From NCBI GenBank assembly GCA_037953625.1, contig CM075651.1:110113001-110177000 (forward strand): a stretch of 64,000 bases of DNA, in the 5' to 3' direction. Source of the stretch: Crotalaria pallida. Taxonomy: Eukaryota > Streptophyta > Magnoliopsida > Fabales > Fabaceae. This document shows positions 21,512 through 32,547 of the stretch, in pieces (positions within the stretch are counted from its first letter, which is position 1; each line of letters begins with the position of its first letter). Under the pieces are notes generated by a model. The model made no database searches. It worked only from the letters and a program-made list of their open reading frames with translations, and was not told the origin of the DNA. The translations under genes were made by a program, and so were the position numbers.

Positions 21512-22632
21512 TGATCGAGGCCGTACCCGATACAAATAAAAACAGTTTAAGTATAGTACTAGGAAGTGACTCCTAGGTCGTCTCCCAAGGAATATCTTAT
21601 CAAGCAAAAGGTCGAACACATAGTATGCATAGAAAACAGGGGTTTTTTTTTTGTATTGAATATTGAATAATTGAACTCAAAACAGAATTAAATCAAAACG
21701 AAGAAACAGATAAGGAAAAGCGGATAAACCCCTTTGGCTCGCGTTCACAACTCTATCATCGGTCACAAAAGATCAATTTCTTTCCTCTTCACTGTCCAAC
21801 TCGTGAGAACTAAATACTAAGCGAAAATTCAATTCTCACCCCAAAACCCAAACCTCTAATTAAGCATTAAAAGCCAAAGCATGGAGTTTTTACGAGTTTG
21901 CATAAATTAAGCATTCATACACATGGATTATCTCTATACAATGGAACTAAGCGAACCATAACATATCAATAAGCATGAAAACAGTGAATAAAAACGAAAT
22001 AGCATTAAGAACAAAACCTCAAGAGTATGTGATACATTACCATAGGGATTTAACCTAAGAGTTTAGCCTTCCATGAAGAAAAATACCAAAAACGTGTAGA
22101 AAAGAGAAGAGAGAGAAACCCTAGCAGCCTCCACAAGCTTGGAGAGCAAAACTAAGCCTTCTCTATGAGAGAGAATGTAAAAAAACGTGAATGGAAGGTC
22201 TCCCCAAGGGTTTACACGAATTTGGCTTTTTAAATCACAAAACGGGCCTAAATCATAGGCCCAAATCCTAAGGAAAGCTTATCTCTAAATTAAATCTAAA
22301 AATATCTTATAGATAAAATCTAAATCTTAAAAGATATAACTAAATCTCAACTGATCCTAAAGATAGATTACAATCTTCACTTCATCATATATCTTCTCTT
22401 CCAAAATTAAATCTTCATTCCCAAAATGTCCAAAAAGCCCTTGTGCCAAATATGACCTGAAAATAGAAATAGAATTAATTAGGCTAAATAATCCCAAATT
22501 AAAAAATATTCAGAATATTAGTCCAATAAACTCTAAATCACTAAATCAAGCTAAACAATGTCAAATAGGCAACAAGTATCAATAATAGGAGTAAAATAAT
22601 GCAAGGAATAATGGGAAATAAAATGCTCATCA
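21512..22632 (-). repeat. A1 5' LTR
   Basis: 1121 bp, paired with 12519-13638. The differences are scattered substitutions plus one base in a T run near 21640. Confidence 0.93.
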
Positions 22633-23336
22633 GAAACTGAGTTCTGTACTTTTTCTGTTCTGGAAGCTGAGTTCCAGATCCGGTTTTGGGTAAGTACAGC
22701 CACCATTAAGCCTCCAATCTTTTCTATTTTCTAGTGCCTGTTACCTATTTTGAGTCATAACTATTTTCCCCAATTTCTTTGGCCATTTTCTATGTTAAAA
22801 CTTCTGGTCTTTGGACCCTGTTGGTGAAATTCGTGGCTGAGAGCAGAGCTGTGAGTTTGTGAGAAATCTGTGGATTAATCTTCAAGTACAGTGGTAATTC
22901 TCATCAAAATCGACTTAGAGGTATGGGAGAAGTCTACCTTATACTAGATTTAGACTAAAATTCAAGTGATTTAGGATTTGAGTTAACAAAACTCAAAAAG
23001 GGCATTATGTGCAATATGGCACAAAGGCTTGGAGGCCAAATTCTTGCTCAATGTTGTTTTGAGTAACTTTATGTTGATGCGTGCAAAGTATATTGATACT
23101 GAATTCTGGATTTAAATGCTTATGATAAGTTTTGTTGTATTAAATTGTGTTTATGTGAATTTTTATGCAATTTGATGCAAAAAGCTTGATGGATGCACTT
23201 TGAATTTGGTTTCTGTGAGGAAACATGTTTGTTTAAGGTATATGAACCCTGTTGAATGATGAGTAATGGTTAGATTTGAGAATTAAAGAAAATGATGTGT
23301 TAAAACCCTTATTTTGAAGGACTGACTGCATATTCG

Positions 23337-23725
23337 TAACCGGTTAGACACTGCAGAATTTCAAAAGAAAATTAGTTTATGAAACAGTCCTGAAGTTTCA
23401 CTAATTTTACTCAAATCTATACCTTAAATTCACTGGAAAGAACCTGAAAGTGAGGTGACAATACTCTCTTGGTTCAGATTTAAGGGTAAGGGGTTTATAC
23501 CTTAATTCAATGAAATAATTTCAAGAGGAAATTATGCTTTATGGAAAACAAAATGTGATTTGGACTTTTGAATGATGGAAACTGTGATTTTTGAGGCATA
23601 AAATAATGTTTAACTTGTTTATGGATTGGGTAGTAAATTCAAGAAAAAGGGTTTTTCTTAATTGCAATGGTAAACAGTTCAGGTCTGTAATTCTAACCGG
23701 TTAGCCTGAAACTGTAACCGGTTAG
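23337..23725 (+). promoter_or_regulatory. TAACCGGTTA palindromes in G1 LTR intron
   Basis: One palindrome is centred at 23341/23342, and a pair at 23698/23699 and 23719/23720, 21 bp apart. In the 3' LTR the first position still has a pair (31438 and 31459), so a 20-bp loss removed one member here. Confidence 0.6.
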
Positions 23726-23944
23726 TACCTGAATCTGAAAAATAAAAAGTTAAGTTTTTTGAATACCATTGATTTTGTTTTACCCAATCTAAGTTTAAAA
23801 GGCATGTTTTGAGAAAATTCAAAGGAGAATTTTATGCCAAAGAGTATGCCTCAAATAAATCATTCAAAAGGGAAATTGGAATATTTCTAAATCACATTAA
23901 TTAATGTAAAGATAAAACCAACCCTGATATTTGTGCATCCATAT

Positions 23945-24196
23945 AGACTGGAAGTCTGGTTGGTAGGAACGTTTATCATATTCTGGGAATATGAGGAGGG
24001 TACTCCGGGAGTACCAAATTATAACCTACTTGATGACACATTATAGATATGTGGCCAGTGTCCGGGACCTGGCTTTTATGCGTTCTGGGAACGTATGCGT
24101 TCTGGGAACGTGGTGCACACTCCGGGAGTGATGCTTATTATCCAAGTATGGTTCGACATTATGTTCTGGGAACAAATGTCGGTGTTCCGGGAACAC
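23945..24196 (+). repeat. Hairpin array with TC-YGG-GA tops, G1 5' LTR
   Basis: Successive inverted repeats all have a three-base YGG loop closed by TC/GA: CATATTC-GAATATG (23977-23993), GGTACTC-GAGTACC (23999-24015), CCAG(T)GTC-GACCTGG (24055-24072), CGTTC-GAACG (24081-24093 and 24098-24110), CACTC-GAGTG (24118-24130), TGTTC-GAACA (24162-24174, extended by outer pairing to about 24155-24180) and GTGTTC-GAACAC (24182-24196). A variant, AGACT-GGA-AGTCT, precedes them at 23945-23957. The outer arm bases differ between units but always pair, which indicates selection or copying of the fold. Confidence 0.75.
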
Positions 24197-24419
24197 AAGG
24201 GTGTATTGGATGGACGTCCAAGATGGACTTTTAGAGGCCTCAGTTGTGGATAGAAAATCATACATCATGCCGCTTGCATTATAAGAGTTATAATGTTGAA
24301 AACTGGTGTGCTCATATGTATTTGCATTATGATCTGTCCATGATATATTTGTGATTGTAATTTTAGTCTTTATCAATTATGTATATGTGTATACTTACTC
24401 CCTGTGCCCTGTTTAGGTG

Positions 24420-24893
24420 ATGGCCAGATATCTAGCTTGCATCGAGATACGCCCTATCCCTAGCGGTATATGGACGTATGAGGAGCACCGTGCCACTTTT
24501 GAGGGGGAGGTTGAGATCACTCTCTACCACCCTAACCCCCTGGTGCGAGTGCGACCTCGTCGATTTAGGATTCCCTTAGTCTACACTATGCATGTTCCAC
24601 CTTTTTATACATATAGAGGACCACCCCCGGCTCGACCTATGCGTCGTTTCCATAGTTTTTGTTTTAGAACTGCCACTCGTTCCCATCCTTCCTCCCATAG
24701 AGTTGTCACTGAGGAGACTCCTTCTCCTGGTCCGACTGACTTGGATAGGACTGCTTCTGCAGACCTTAGACCCAGTCGTGGGGTCTCTACACAGTCAGGC
24801 GAGGTCGAGGAGGACCCTGTGGAGGATGAGAGCGAGGAGGAGGTGCATGTTGAGCCGACTGTTTCAGCTAGAGGTGGACCCGCTGGTTCATAG
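24420..24893 (+). CDS. LTR-encoded 157-residue protein, G1 5' LTR copy
   Basis: An intact ORF within the LTR, beginning ATG three bases after a splice-acceptor-like TTTAG. The N-terminal half is structured-looking and basic (MARYLACIEIRP, RVRPRRFRIP, a proline-rich HVPPFYTYRGPPP). The C-terminal half is Ser/Thr/Pro-rich and ends in an acidic tail (EEDPVEDESEEE). A diverged homologue lies in the solo LTR (35320) and a similar-looking ORF at 63190. I do not recognise the family. It is not gag, pol or a known envelope. Expression would rely on the LTR promoter and splicing of the putative intron. It could be a real accessory protein or a chance ORF; the homology to the solo LTR copy argues for the first. 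Confidence 0.5.
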   Translation: MARYLACIEIRPIPSGIWTYEEHRATFEGEVEITLYHPNPLVRVRPRRFRIPLVYTMHVPPFYTYRGPPPARPMRRFHSFCFRTATRSHPSSHRVVTEETPSPGPTDLDRTASADLRPSRGVSTQSGEVEEDPVEDESEEEVHVEPTVSARGGPAGS

Positions 24894-25555
24894 GAGCTTG
24901 CATAGCGTAGATGTTTTGGATCCTAGATCCTAGGGATAGAGCTGTGGAGGATCTGAGGAGCTGCTGAAGACACGGATGACTTGCTCTGGGACTTCTATTT
25001 TCGATTTTGTTATATATATTGTATATATCTGAGAGGTCTTGGAGTGAGCTTTTATTTTATGCAGCTGGTCTGTATATGTTTCATCAAAACTTGCTATCTC
25101 GACTTTTTATCACTTGCTACTGACTGTACTGATGGGGTTATGTTATGACTATTATATATATATATATATGATGTTTTTCTTTACCTCAGCAGTGCCCCAT
25201 AAGTATTATTTTTACTTCCGCGAACTCTGATTTCTATTAAGAAAGGATTCGGCGATAAGTTTATGCTTTATATATTCAAATTCAACTTGAGAGGCAAATG
25301 GTATGTTTTAATATTAACTATGAAGAGTATTTTCTATAGTTAAGGAAATGTTATCTCGAGAGCCTTTTCGCAACTAAGATATTGTTAAGCCAAACTTTCA
25401 AAAAAAAATGGTTTATGTTCAAAAAGGGTTTATGAACGAGCAAGTACTAGTTCTAAAAAGGAAAAATTTTCTAGCCCAAATTTTGATAGCAAGTATTCAA
25501 TTATTTGGAAATATTAATTATTTTCAAGTTAAAAAGAGAGCGTCACACCCTTTGG

Positions 25556-25567
25556 TGGTATCAGAGC
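25556..25567 (+). promoter_or_regulatory. Primer binding site, tRNA-iMet type (G1)
   Basis: TGGTATCAGAGC begins nine bases after the LTR end, confirming plus orientation and the 5' LTR identity of the preceding sequence. Confidence 0.88.
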
Positions 25568-25702
25568 ATTGGTCCTGTCCCTCATGGCCCGAAGATGCAG
25601 CTAAGTATGGTATTCAATGTTGATTGCATATGTTTTGAGTTAGCAGCATTTATGTTTTAAAGACCTTTTTAGTAACCCAAAGCCCATAGTGCAGGTCTTT
25701 CT

Positions 25703-28700
25703 ATGGCAACCCGGAATAGAAATATTACTAATGAAATGTTAGAACGAATCACGACCGTGCTGGAAGGCATGCAGCAGCAGCAGAGACAACAACCATGTCA
25801 AGGGCGAGCTGGTAACCCATCTGCTGGCAATATGGCGAATCAGGACGCTAAGACTCTGTCGGAGTTCAGAAAGTGCAACCCACCAAGATTCGAGGGAGGA
25901 TATAAACCTGACGAGGCGAACAAGTGGTTGTATGAGATTAACAAGATTTTCCGAACTCTGGAGTGTTCTGATGAACAGAAGGTGACCTATGCAGTTTACA
26001 TGCTTCACGGAGAAGCTGAAAACTAGTGGGATCACACTGTCCAATTGCTGAATTTTGAAAGGAGGGCAATCAACTAGGGAGTATTTATGGAGAAGTTTCT
26101 TAATAAATATTTTCCAGAAGATTTGAGGAGAAAGAAGGAAGTGGAATTCATGCAATTGAAACAGGGGGATATGAGTGGAGGAGAGTATGCTGCCAAGTTC
26201 GAGGAGCTGATGAAGTACTCTCCCTACTACTTAAATAACCCTGATGAAAGGAGTAAGTGTGTTAAGTTTGAAGGTGGACTAAGGCCGGAGCTGAAGTCTA
26301 TCTTCAGTTATCAAAGGATTCAGAGTTTCCCTGCACTAGTGGATATGTGCAGAATGTATGAAGATGATAAGAAGGCTGAATTGATTGGAAGTCAAGTGAA
26401 GGGGATTGGACAGAACTATGGACCACAGAGGAAGAAGAAGTTTGATCACCGGAATAATGGTCCATATTCTAAGAACAAGGGTAAGGGCAAGGCGGTGATG
26501 GATAACAAGAACAAGTCTCGCGATAATGCTCCTTATTGCGAGAAGTGCAGACGTTATCATCATGGTCAGTTTTGATGGTCCACAGGAGGATGTTTCAAGT
26601 GTGGAAAGCAAGGTCACTTTGCTCGTGAATGCAAAGAATCTGAAAAGGGAGATGCAAAGGGATCTGCTGGCAAGCCTATGGTGCAAGGAAGAGTATTTAC
26701 CCTGAGTGGTAATGAAGCAACCTAAACCCCGAATCTCGTGCAAGGTAACTTTCTGCTTAATAACCAACCTTGCAAAATCATGTTTGATTCTGGAGCTACA
26801 CATTCTTTTGTTTCTCCTGAATGTGTGAATAGGCTGAATCTTGTTGTTTCTGATTCACCCTGCTATCTTAGTATAGATACTCCTACGGGAATACTGATCT
26901 TCACCACTAAAGTTTGTTTAGGGTGTAATGTAGAAATTTTGGGTCGTCTTTCTAAGGTAGATTTGGTTTGTCTTCCTAAGTTACAATTGGATGTGATCTT
27001 GGGCATGGATTGGTTGATGAAGAATCAAGTGATCATCAATTGTGAGGAAAAGACAATTCAATATAGGACCCTTGAACCGGAAGGTTATATGTGTTTATTC
27101 TCGGCTTCTGGAGAAGAAGAGTCGATGCCGATCGAGGAGATTCCGGTGGTGAGGGAATTTCCGGAAGTATTTCCTGAAGAGATACCAAGATTACCTCCGA
27201 AGCGAGAGATAGAGTTTGGGATTGATTTAGTCCCTGGAGCTGGTCCCATCTCTATTGCTCCTTATAGGATGGCACCACCAGAAATGGTAGAAATGAAGAA
27301 GTAGATAGAGGAGTTGCTGCAGAAACGGATGATCAGGCCAAGCGTTTCGCCTTGGGGAGCTCCATTACTGTTTGTAAAGAAGAAAGATGGGAGTATGAGA
27401 ATGTGTGTGGATTACAGGCAATTGAATAAGGTCACTATTAAGAATAAGTATCCTTTGCCAAGGACTGATGACCTTATGGACCAGGTTAGGGGAGCTGTAG
27501 TATTCTCCAAGATTGATCTGAGATCGGGTTATCATCAGATCAGGATAAGGGAGGAGGATATACCCAAGACTGCATTTCGATCTCGATATGGTCATTATGA
27601 GTATGTTGTGATGCCGTTCGGGTTGACTAATGCACCTGCTATTTTCATGGATTATATGAACCGGATCTTTAGACCATATTTGGATTTATTTGTGGTGGTA
27701 TTCATTGATGATATTCTGGTCTATTCTAAAAATCCGGAAGAGCATGAAGAACATCTCAGGATTGTGTTGAAAGTCCTGAAGGAGAAGCAATTATATGCCA
27801 AACTTACGAAATGTGAGTTTTGGTTGAACGAAGTGAAGTTTTTGGGGCATGTAATCTCTAAAGAAGGAATTGCGGTGGATCCAGCAAAAGTAAGTTCAGT
27901 GCTAAGTCGGGAACAGCCTAAGACCGTGACGGAGGTGAGAAGTTTCTTAGGGCTGGCTGGATACTATCGTCGGTTCATAGAAGGATTTTCTAAGATTGCA
28001 CTGCCTTTGACTAAGTTGACTCGGAAAGATCAACCGTTCGTGTGGGACGATCGGTGCGAAGTTAGTTTCCGTGAGTTGAAGGAAAGGTTAACATCGTCTC
28101 CTGTGTTAATCTTACATGATCCTCACAAGAGTTTTGAAGTGTACTGTGATGCATCTAAGCAAGGACTGGGTTGTGTATTGATGCAAGAAGGAAGAGTAGT
28201 GGCTTATGCATCGCGACAATTGAAGAATCATGAAGTGAATTACCCGACACACGATTTAGAATTGGCTGCGATAGTGTTTGCCTTAAAGATATGGAGACAT
28301 CATCTCTATGGCACCACATTCCAAGTATTTAGTGACCATAAGAGTTTGAAATATTTGTTCGACCAGAAAGAGTTGAACATGAGGCAAAGAAGATGGATGG
28401 AGTTTTTAAAAGATTGTGACTTTAAACTCCACTATCATCCGGGTAAAGAAAATGTGGTTGCAGATGCTTTGAGTCGGAAAGCAATCCACATAAGTGCGAT
28501 GATGGTTAAGGAAGCAGCGTTGATCGAGGAATTCAGAGACTTGAGCTTGTTGACACAAGTGGAGCCATCAAGTATCAAGTTGGGGATGTTGCAGATTACA
28601 AACGAGTTCTTGGAAAGAATTCGGGAGTTGCAACGAGCAGACGAAGAATTGATGGAAAAGATGAAACTAGGTTCAGAGGGAAGGGAACCTGATTTCAAGA

Positions 28701-30088
28701 TTGGGCAGGATGGAATCCTTCGTTTCAGGACAAGGATTTGTATACCAAGAGATCAGGAAGTTAGAAGACTGATTCTCGACGAAGCCCATAAGAGTCGGAT
28801 GAGTATGCATCCTGGATCAACCAAAATGTATCAAGACTTGAAAAAGATGTTTTGGTGGTCTGGATTGAAAAAGGATGTTGCGGAATACGTAGCGGCGTGC
28901 TTGATTTGTCAAAAAGCTAAGGTAGAACATCAGAAACCGGGAGGACAATTGCAACCTTTGAGGATTCCCCAGTGGAAGTGGGATAGCATCTCAATGGATT
29001 TTGTGTCTGGTTTGCCAAGGACAGCAGCAAATCACGATGCAATTTGGGTAGTTGTAGATAGGTTAACCAAGTCGGCGCATTTTATTCCGATAAATATGCG
29101 TTATCCTTTGAACAAGCTTACCCAGATCTATATCAAGGAGGTAGTTCGTCTTCACGGAGTGCCTCCGAGTATTGTGTCGGACCGAGATCCCAGATTTTCG
29201 TCGCAATTCTGGAAAAGTTTGCATGAGGCCATGGGAACAAGATTGAAACTGAGTTCTGCGTATCATCCACAGACGGATGGCCAGACGGAGAGAACGATTC
29301 AATCTTTGGAAGATGTGTTGAGAGCTTATGCACTTGAAGAACAAGGAAGTTGGGATCAAGTGTTACCTCTTACAGAATTCACATACAACAACAGCTATCA
29401 TGTGAGCATTGGAATGGCACCGTTCGAGGCGTTTTATGGAAGGAAGTGTCAAACCCCGCTATGTTGGTTCCAAGTGGGGGAGAACTTGATGGTTGGACCA
29501 GAAATGATATAGCAGACATATGAGAAGATTAAGATGGTCCAAGCAAAGATGAAAACGGCTCAGAGTCGGCAGAAGAGTTATGCGGATAAGAGGAGGAAAC
29601 CATTAGAGTTTTCAGAGGGCGATCATGTGTTCCTTCGGATAGTTCCGATGAAAGGAATCAGTAGAGCTTTGAGAACCCGAAAGCTTTCGCCTAAGTGTAT
29701 AGGTCCATACCAAATTCTTAAGAGAGTTGGCCCTGTTGCTTATCAGCTAGCTTTACCACCCTCTTTATCCAATTTGCACAACGTCTTTCACGTTTCGCAA
29801 TTAAAGAAGTACGTGCATGATCCATCAGTTATTCTAAAACTCCAACCTGACAGCCTAACTCTAAAGGAAAACCTGACCTTTGAGACCAGACCAGTTCAGA
29901 TAGAAGATCGTGAAGTTAAGCAACACAGGGGAAAGGAGATACCTTTAGTAAAGGTCATATGGGAAAATGATGACGTATTAGAAGCCACATGGGAATTAGA
30001 AGATAAGATGCGTCAAGAGTATCCGGAGTTGTTTTTGGAAACTAGAATTTCGGGGACGAAATTCCTTTTAAGTGGGGGAGTAGTGTAA
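25703..30088 (+). pseudogene. G1 gag-pol with six nonsense codons
   Basis: One continuous frame of about 1461 codons encodes gag, protease, RT, RNase H, integrase and chromodomain. Gag precedes a CCHC knuckle (CFKCGKQGHFAREC, codons ~297-310). The protease has DSGATHSF (~362), RT has FIDD (~667-670) and the integrase has an HHCC finger (~1032-1068) and DDE residues with a 35-residue D-E gap (1160, 1196). GPY (IGPYQIL) and a chromodomain-like tail (PLVKVIW, EATWELE) follow. Stops lie at 26024, 26075, 26573, 26723, 27302 and 29510. Each is explained by one C-to-T change on one strand. There is no frameshift. The terminal TAA at 30086 lies inside the first bases of the 3' LTR. Confidence 0.93.
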
Positions 30089-30349
30089 CACCCCTAATTT
30101 TCGTCTCCCGAATAATAGGAAATTAATAATAAAAAGTTTTATTATTAATTTATAGAAATTTTCCAAGTTTATATTTTGTATTTAATTAGCCCTAAATATA
30201 AAAATAAGTTGAAACATTTTTATAGGGCAAATAAATGGAAAATATAAGGATATTGCATTTTGGTCCCTGGATGAGGACTAAAAGGTAATATTAAAAAGGT
30301 TCTTGGAGGGAAAGATTTAAAAATATTAATTTTTAAATTTTGTACTAAT

Positions 30350-30382
30350 CTAACATGTTAGTAATGCCCTGTAACCGGTTAG
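30350..30382 (+). promoter_or_regulatory. Palindrome pair in G1 3' LTR U3
   Basis: The first site reads TAACATGTTA (centre 30355/30356) where the 5' LTR has TAACCGGTTA; the second is TAACCGGTTA (centre 30376/30377). The spacing is still 21 bp. Two changes occurred in the first core, yet it remains a perfect palindrome. TATA box CTATATATAG follows at 30511-30520. Confidence 0.6.
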
Positions 30383-31433
30383 ACGATGAACCCAGAAACT
30401 GGGTTAGTGGATTTTGATGAGTAATCACTAGATTAATCCCGAATTCGCCACGATTACAGCCTGAATCAAGTGGAAAACCACGCGTCAGTGTGCATGTAAC
30501 CTTTGTTGATCTATATATAGGTGAATTGCTGAAGGATTGGGTTGTTGTTGCTCTGATTTTGGGGGGAGGCTTTGTTCTAGGGTTTCAGAATCATTCCTTG
30601 TGATTCTCTTTTGTTGTTGAGTGTTGAGAGACGAGTGATACACCATTGCAAAGCTTACATCTTGAGCTTTGTAAAAACACCAAGTTTGTGAGCTTAAGGT
30701 TCGTGTGGAAGGAGAAATCAAGCTTGGAATTTAGAAGTTGGAAACTGAGTTCTGTACTTTTTCTGTTCTGGAAGCTGAGTTCCAGATCCGGTTTTGGGCA
30801 CCATTAAGCCTACAATCTTTTCTATTTTCTAGTGCATGTTACCTATTTTGAGTCCTAACTGTTTTCCCCAATTTCTTTGGCCATTTTCTATGTTAAAACT
30901 TCTGGTCTTTGGACCCTGTTGGTGAAATTCGTGGCTGAGAGCAGAGCTGTGAGTTTGTGAGAAATCTGTGGATTAATCTTCAAGTACAGTGGTAATTCTC
31001 ATCAAAATCGACTTAGAGGTATGGGAGAAGTGTACCTTATACTAGATTTAGACTAAAATTCAAGTGATTTAGGATTTGAGTTAACAAAACTCAAAAAGGG
31101 CATTATGTGCAATATGGCACAAAGGCTTGGAGGCCAAATTCTTGCTCAATGTTGTTTTGAGCAACTTTATGTTGATGCATGCAAAGTATATTGATACTGA
31201 ATTCTGGATTTAAATGCTTATGATAAGTTTGGTTGTATTAAATTGTGTTTATGTGAATTTTTATGCAATTTGATGCAAAAAGCTTGATGCATGCACTTTG
31301 AATTTGGTTTCTGTGAGGAAACATGTTTTTTTAAGGTATATGAACCCTATTGAATGATGAGTAATGGTTAGATTTGATAATTAAAGAAAATGATGTGTTA
31401 AAACCCTTATTTTGAAGGACTGACTGCATAATC

Positions 31434-31821
31434 TAACCGGTTACTCGATATTCGTAACCGGTTAGACACTGCAGAATTTCAAAAGAAAATTAGTTTATGA
31501 AACAGTCCTGAAGTTTCACTAATTTTACTCAAATCTGTACCTTAAATTCACTGGAAAGAACCTGAAAGTGAGGTGACAATACTCTCTTGGTTCAAATTTA
31601 AGGGTAAGGGGTTTATACCTTAATTCAATGAAATAATTTCAAGAGGAAATTATGCTTTATGGAAAACAAAATGTGATTTGGACTTTTGAATGATGGAAAC
31701 TGTGATTTTTGAGGCATAAAACAATGTTTAACTTGTTTATGGATTGGTTAGTATATTCAAGAAAAAGGGTTTTTCTGAATTGCAATGGTAAACAGTTCAG
31801 GTCTGTAATTCTAACCGGTTA
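31434..31821 (+). promoter_or_regulatory. Palindromes in G1 3' LTR intron region
   Basis: A pair is centred at 31438/31439 and 31459/31460 (21 bp). A further palindrome is at 31816/31817, whose partner was removed by a 7-bp deletion of the TAACCGG core (ACTGTTAG remains). Confidence 0.55.
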
Positions 31822-32055
31822 GCCTGAAACTGTTAGTACCTGAATCTGAAAAATAAAAAGTTAAGTTTTTTGAATACCATTGATTTTGTTTTACCCAATC
31901 TAAGTTTAAAAGGCATGTTTTGAGAAAATTAAAAGGAGAATTTTATGCCAAAGAGTATGCCTCAAATAAATCATTCAAAAGGGAAATTGGAATATTTCTA
32001 AATCACATTAATTAATGTAAAGATAAAACCAACCCTGATATTTGTGCATCCATAT

Positions 32056-32324
32056 AGACTGGAAGTCTGGTTGGTAGGAACGTTTATCATATTCTGGGAA
32101 TATGAGGAGGGTACTCCGGGAGTACCAAATTATAACCTACTTGATGACACATTATAGATATGTGGCCAGTGTCCGGGACCTGGTTTTTATGCGTTCTGGG
32201 AACGTATGCGTTCTGGGAACGTATGCGTTCTGGGAACGTGGTGCACACTCCGGGAGTGATGCTTATTATCCAAGTATGGTTCGGCATTATGTTCTGGGAA
32301 CAAATGTCGGTGTTCCGGGAACAC
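32056..32324 (+). repeat. Hairpin array, G1 3' LTR copy
   Basis: Same series as at 23945-24196, with three instead of two copies of the 17-bp unit holding CGTTC-TGG-GAACG. In the long hairpin near 32283-32308 an A-to-G change turns an outer A-T pair into a possible G-U pair, so the fold is kept in RNA. Confidence 0.72.
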
Positions 32325-32547
32325 AAGGGTGTATTGGATGGACGTCCAAGATGGACTTTTAGAGGCCTCAGTTGTGGATAGAAAATCATACATCATGCCG
32401 CTTGCATTATAAGAGTTATAATGTTGAAAACTGGTGTGCTCATATGTATTTGCATTATGATCTGTCCATGATATATTTGTGATTGTAATTTTAGTCTTTA
32501 TCAATTATGTATATGTGTATACTTACTCCCTGTGCCCTGTTTAGGTG

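Larger units (their letters stand above)
12519..22632 (-). mobile_element. A1, young Athila-like Ty3/gypsy element
   Basis: A 10.1-kb element in minus orientation. The LTRs (12519-13638 and 21512-22632) differ at only about ten positions, so the insertion is recent. Plus-strand ends are TGATCGAGG and GCTCATCA; the GAAAC duplication lies at 12514-12518 and 22633-22637. The empty site exists at about 30737-30750 in the G1 3' LTR. It carries an Asp tRNA primer site, a gag-protease ORF and a pol ORF, and lacks a chromodomain. No envelope-like ORF was found. Confidence 0.95.
22690..24416 (+). other. Putative intron in G1 5' LTR
   Basis: A donor-like TTTTGG|GTAAGTAC at 22690 and an acceptor-like CCCTGTTTAG at 24416 bracket about 1.73 kb with no long ORF. 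The ATG of the LTR ORF lies three bases after the acceptor. In the 3' LTR copy a 10-bp deletion (after about 30799) removes the donor. The intron is inferred from consensus, not shown. Confidence 0.4.
22638..25547 (+). repeat. G1 5' LTR, second piece
   Basis: It continues from 12518 after removal of A1 and one GAAAC. It ends GCGTCACA at 25547, just before the primer site. It contains the putative intron, two palindrome clusters, the hairpin array, the LTR ORF and a TA run at about 25154-25170. Confidence 0.92.

Noticed and set aside
24592..24933. Second ORF overlapping the LTR ORF in another frame
   Set aside because: Leucine-rich shadow frame of the ORF at 24420; the homologue in the solo LTR keeps the other frame, not this one.
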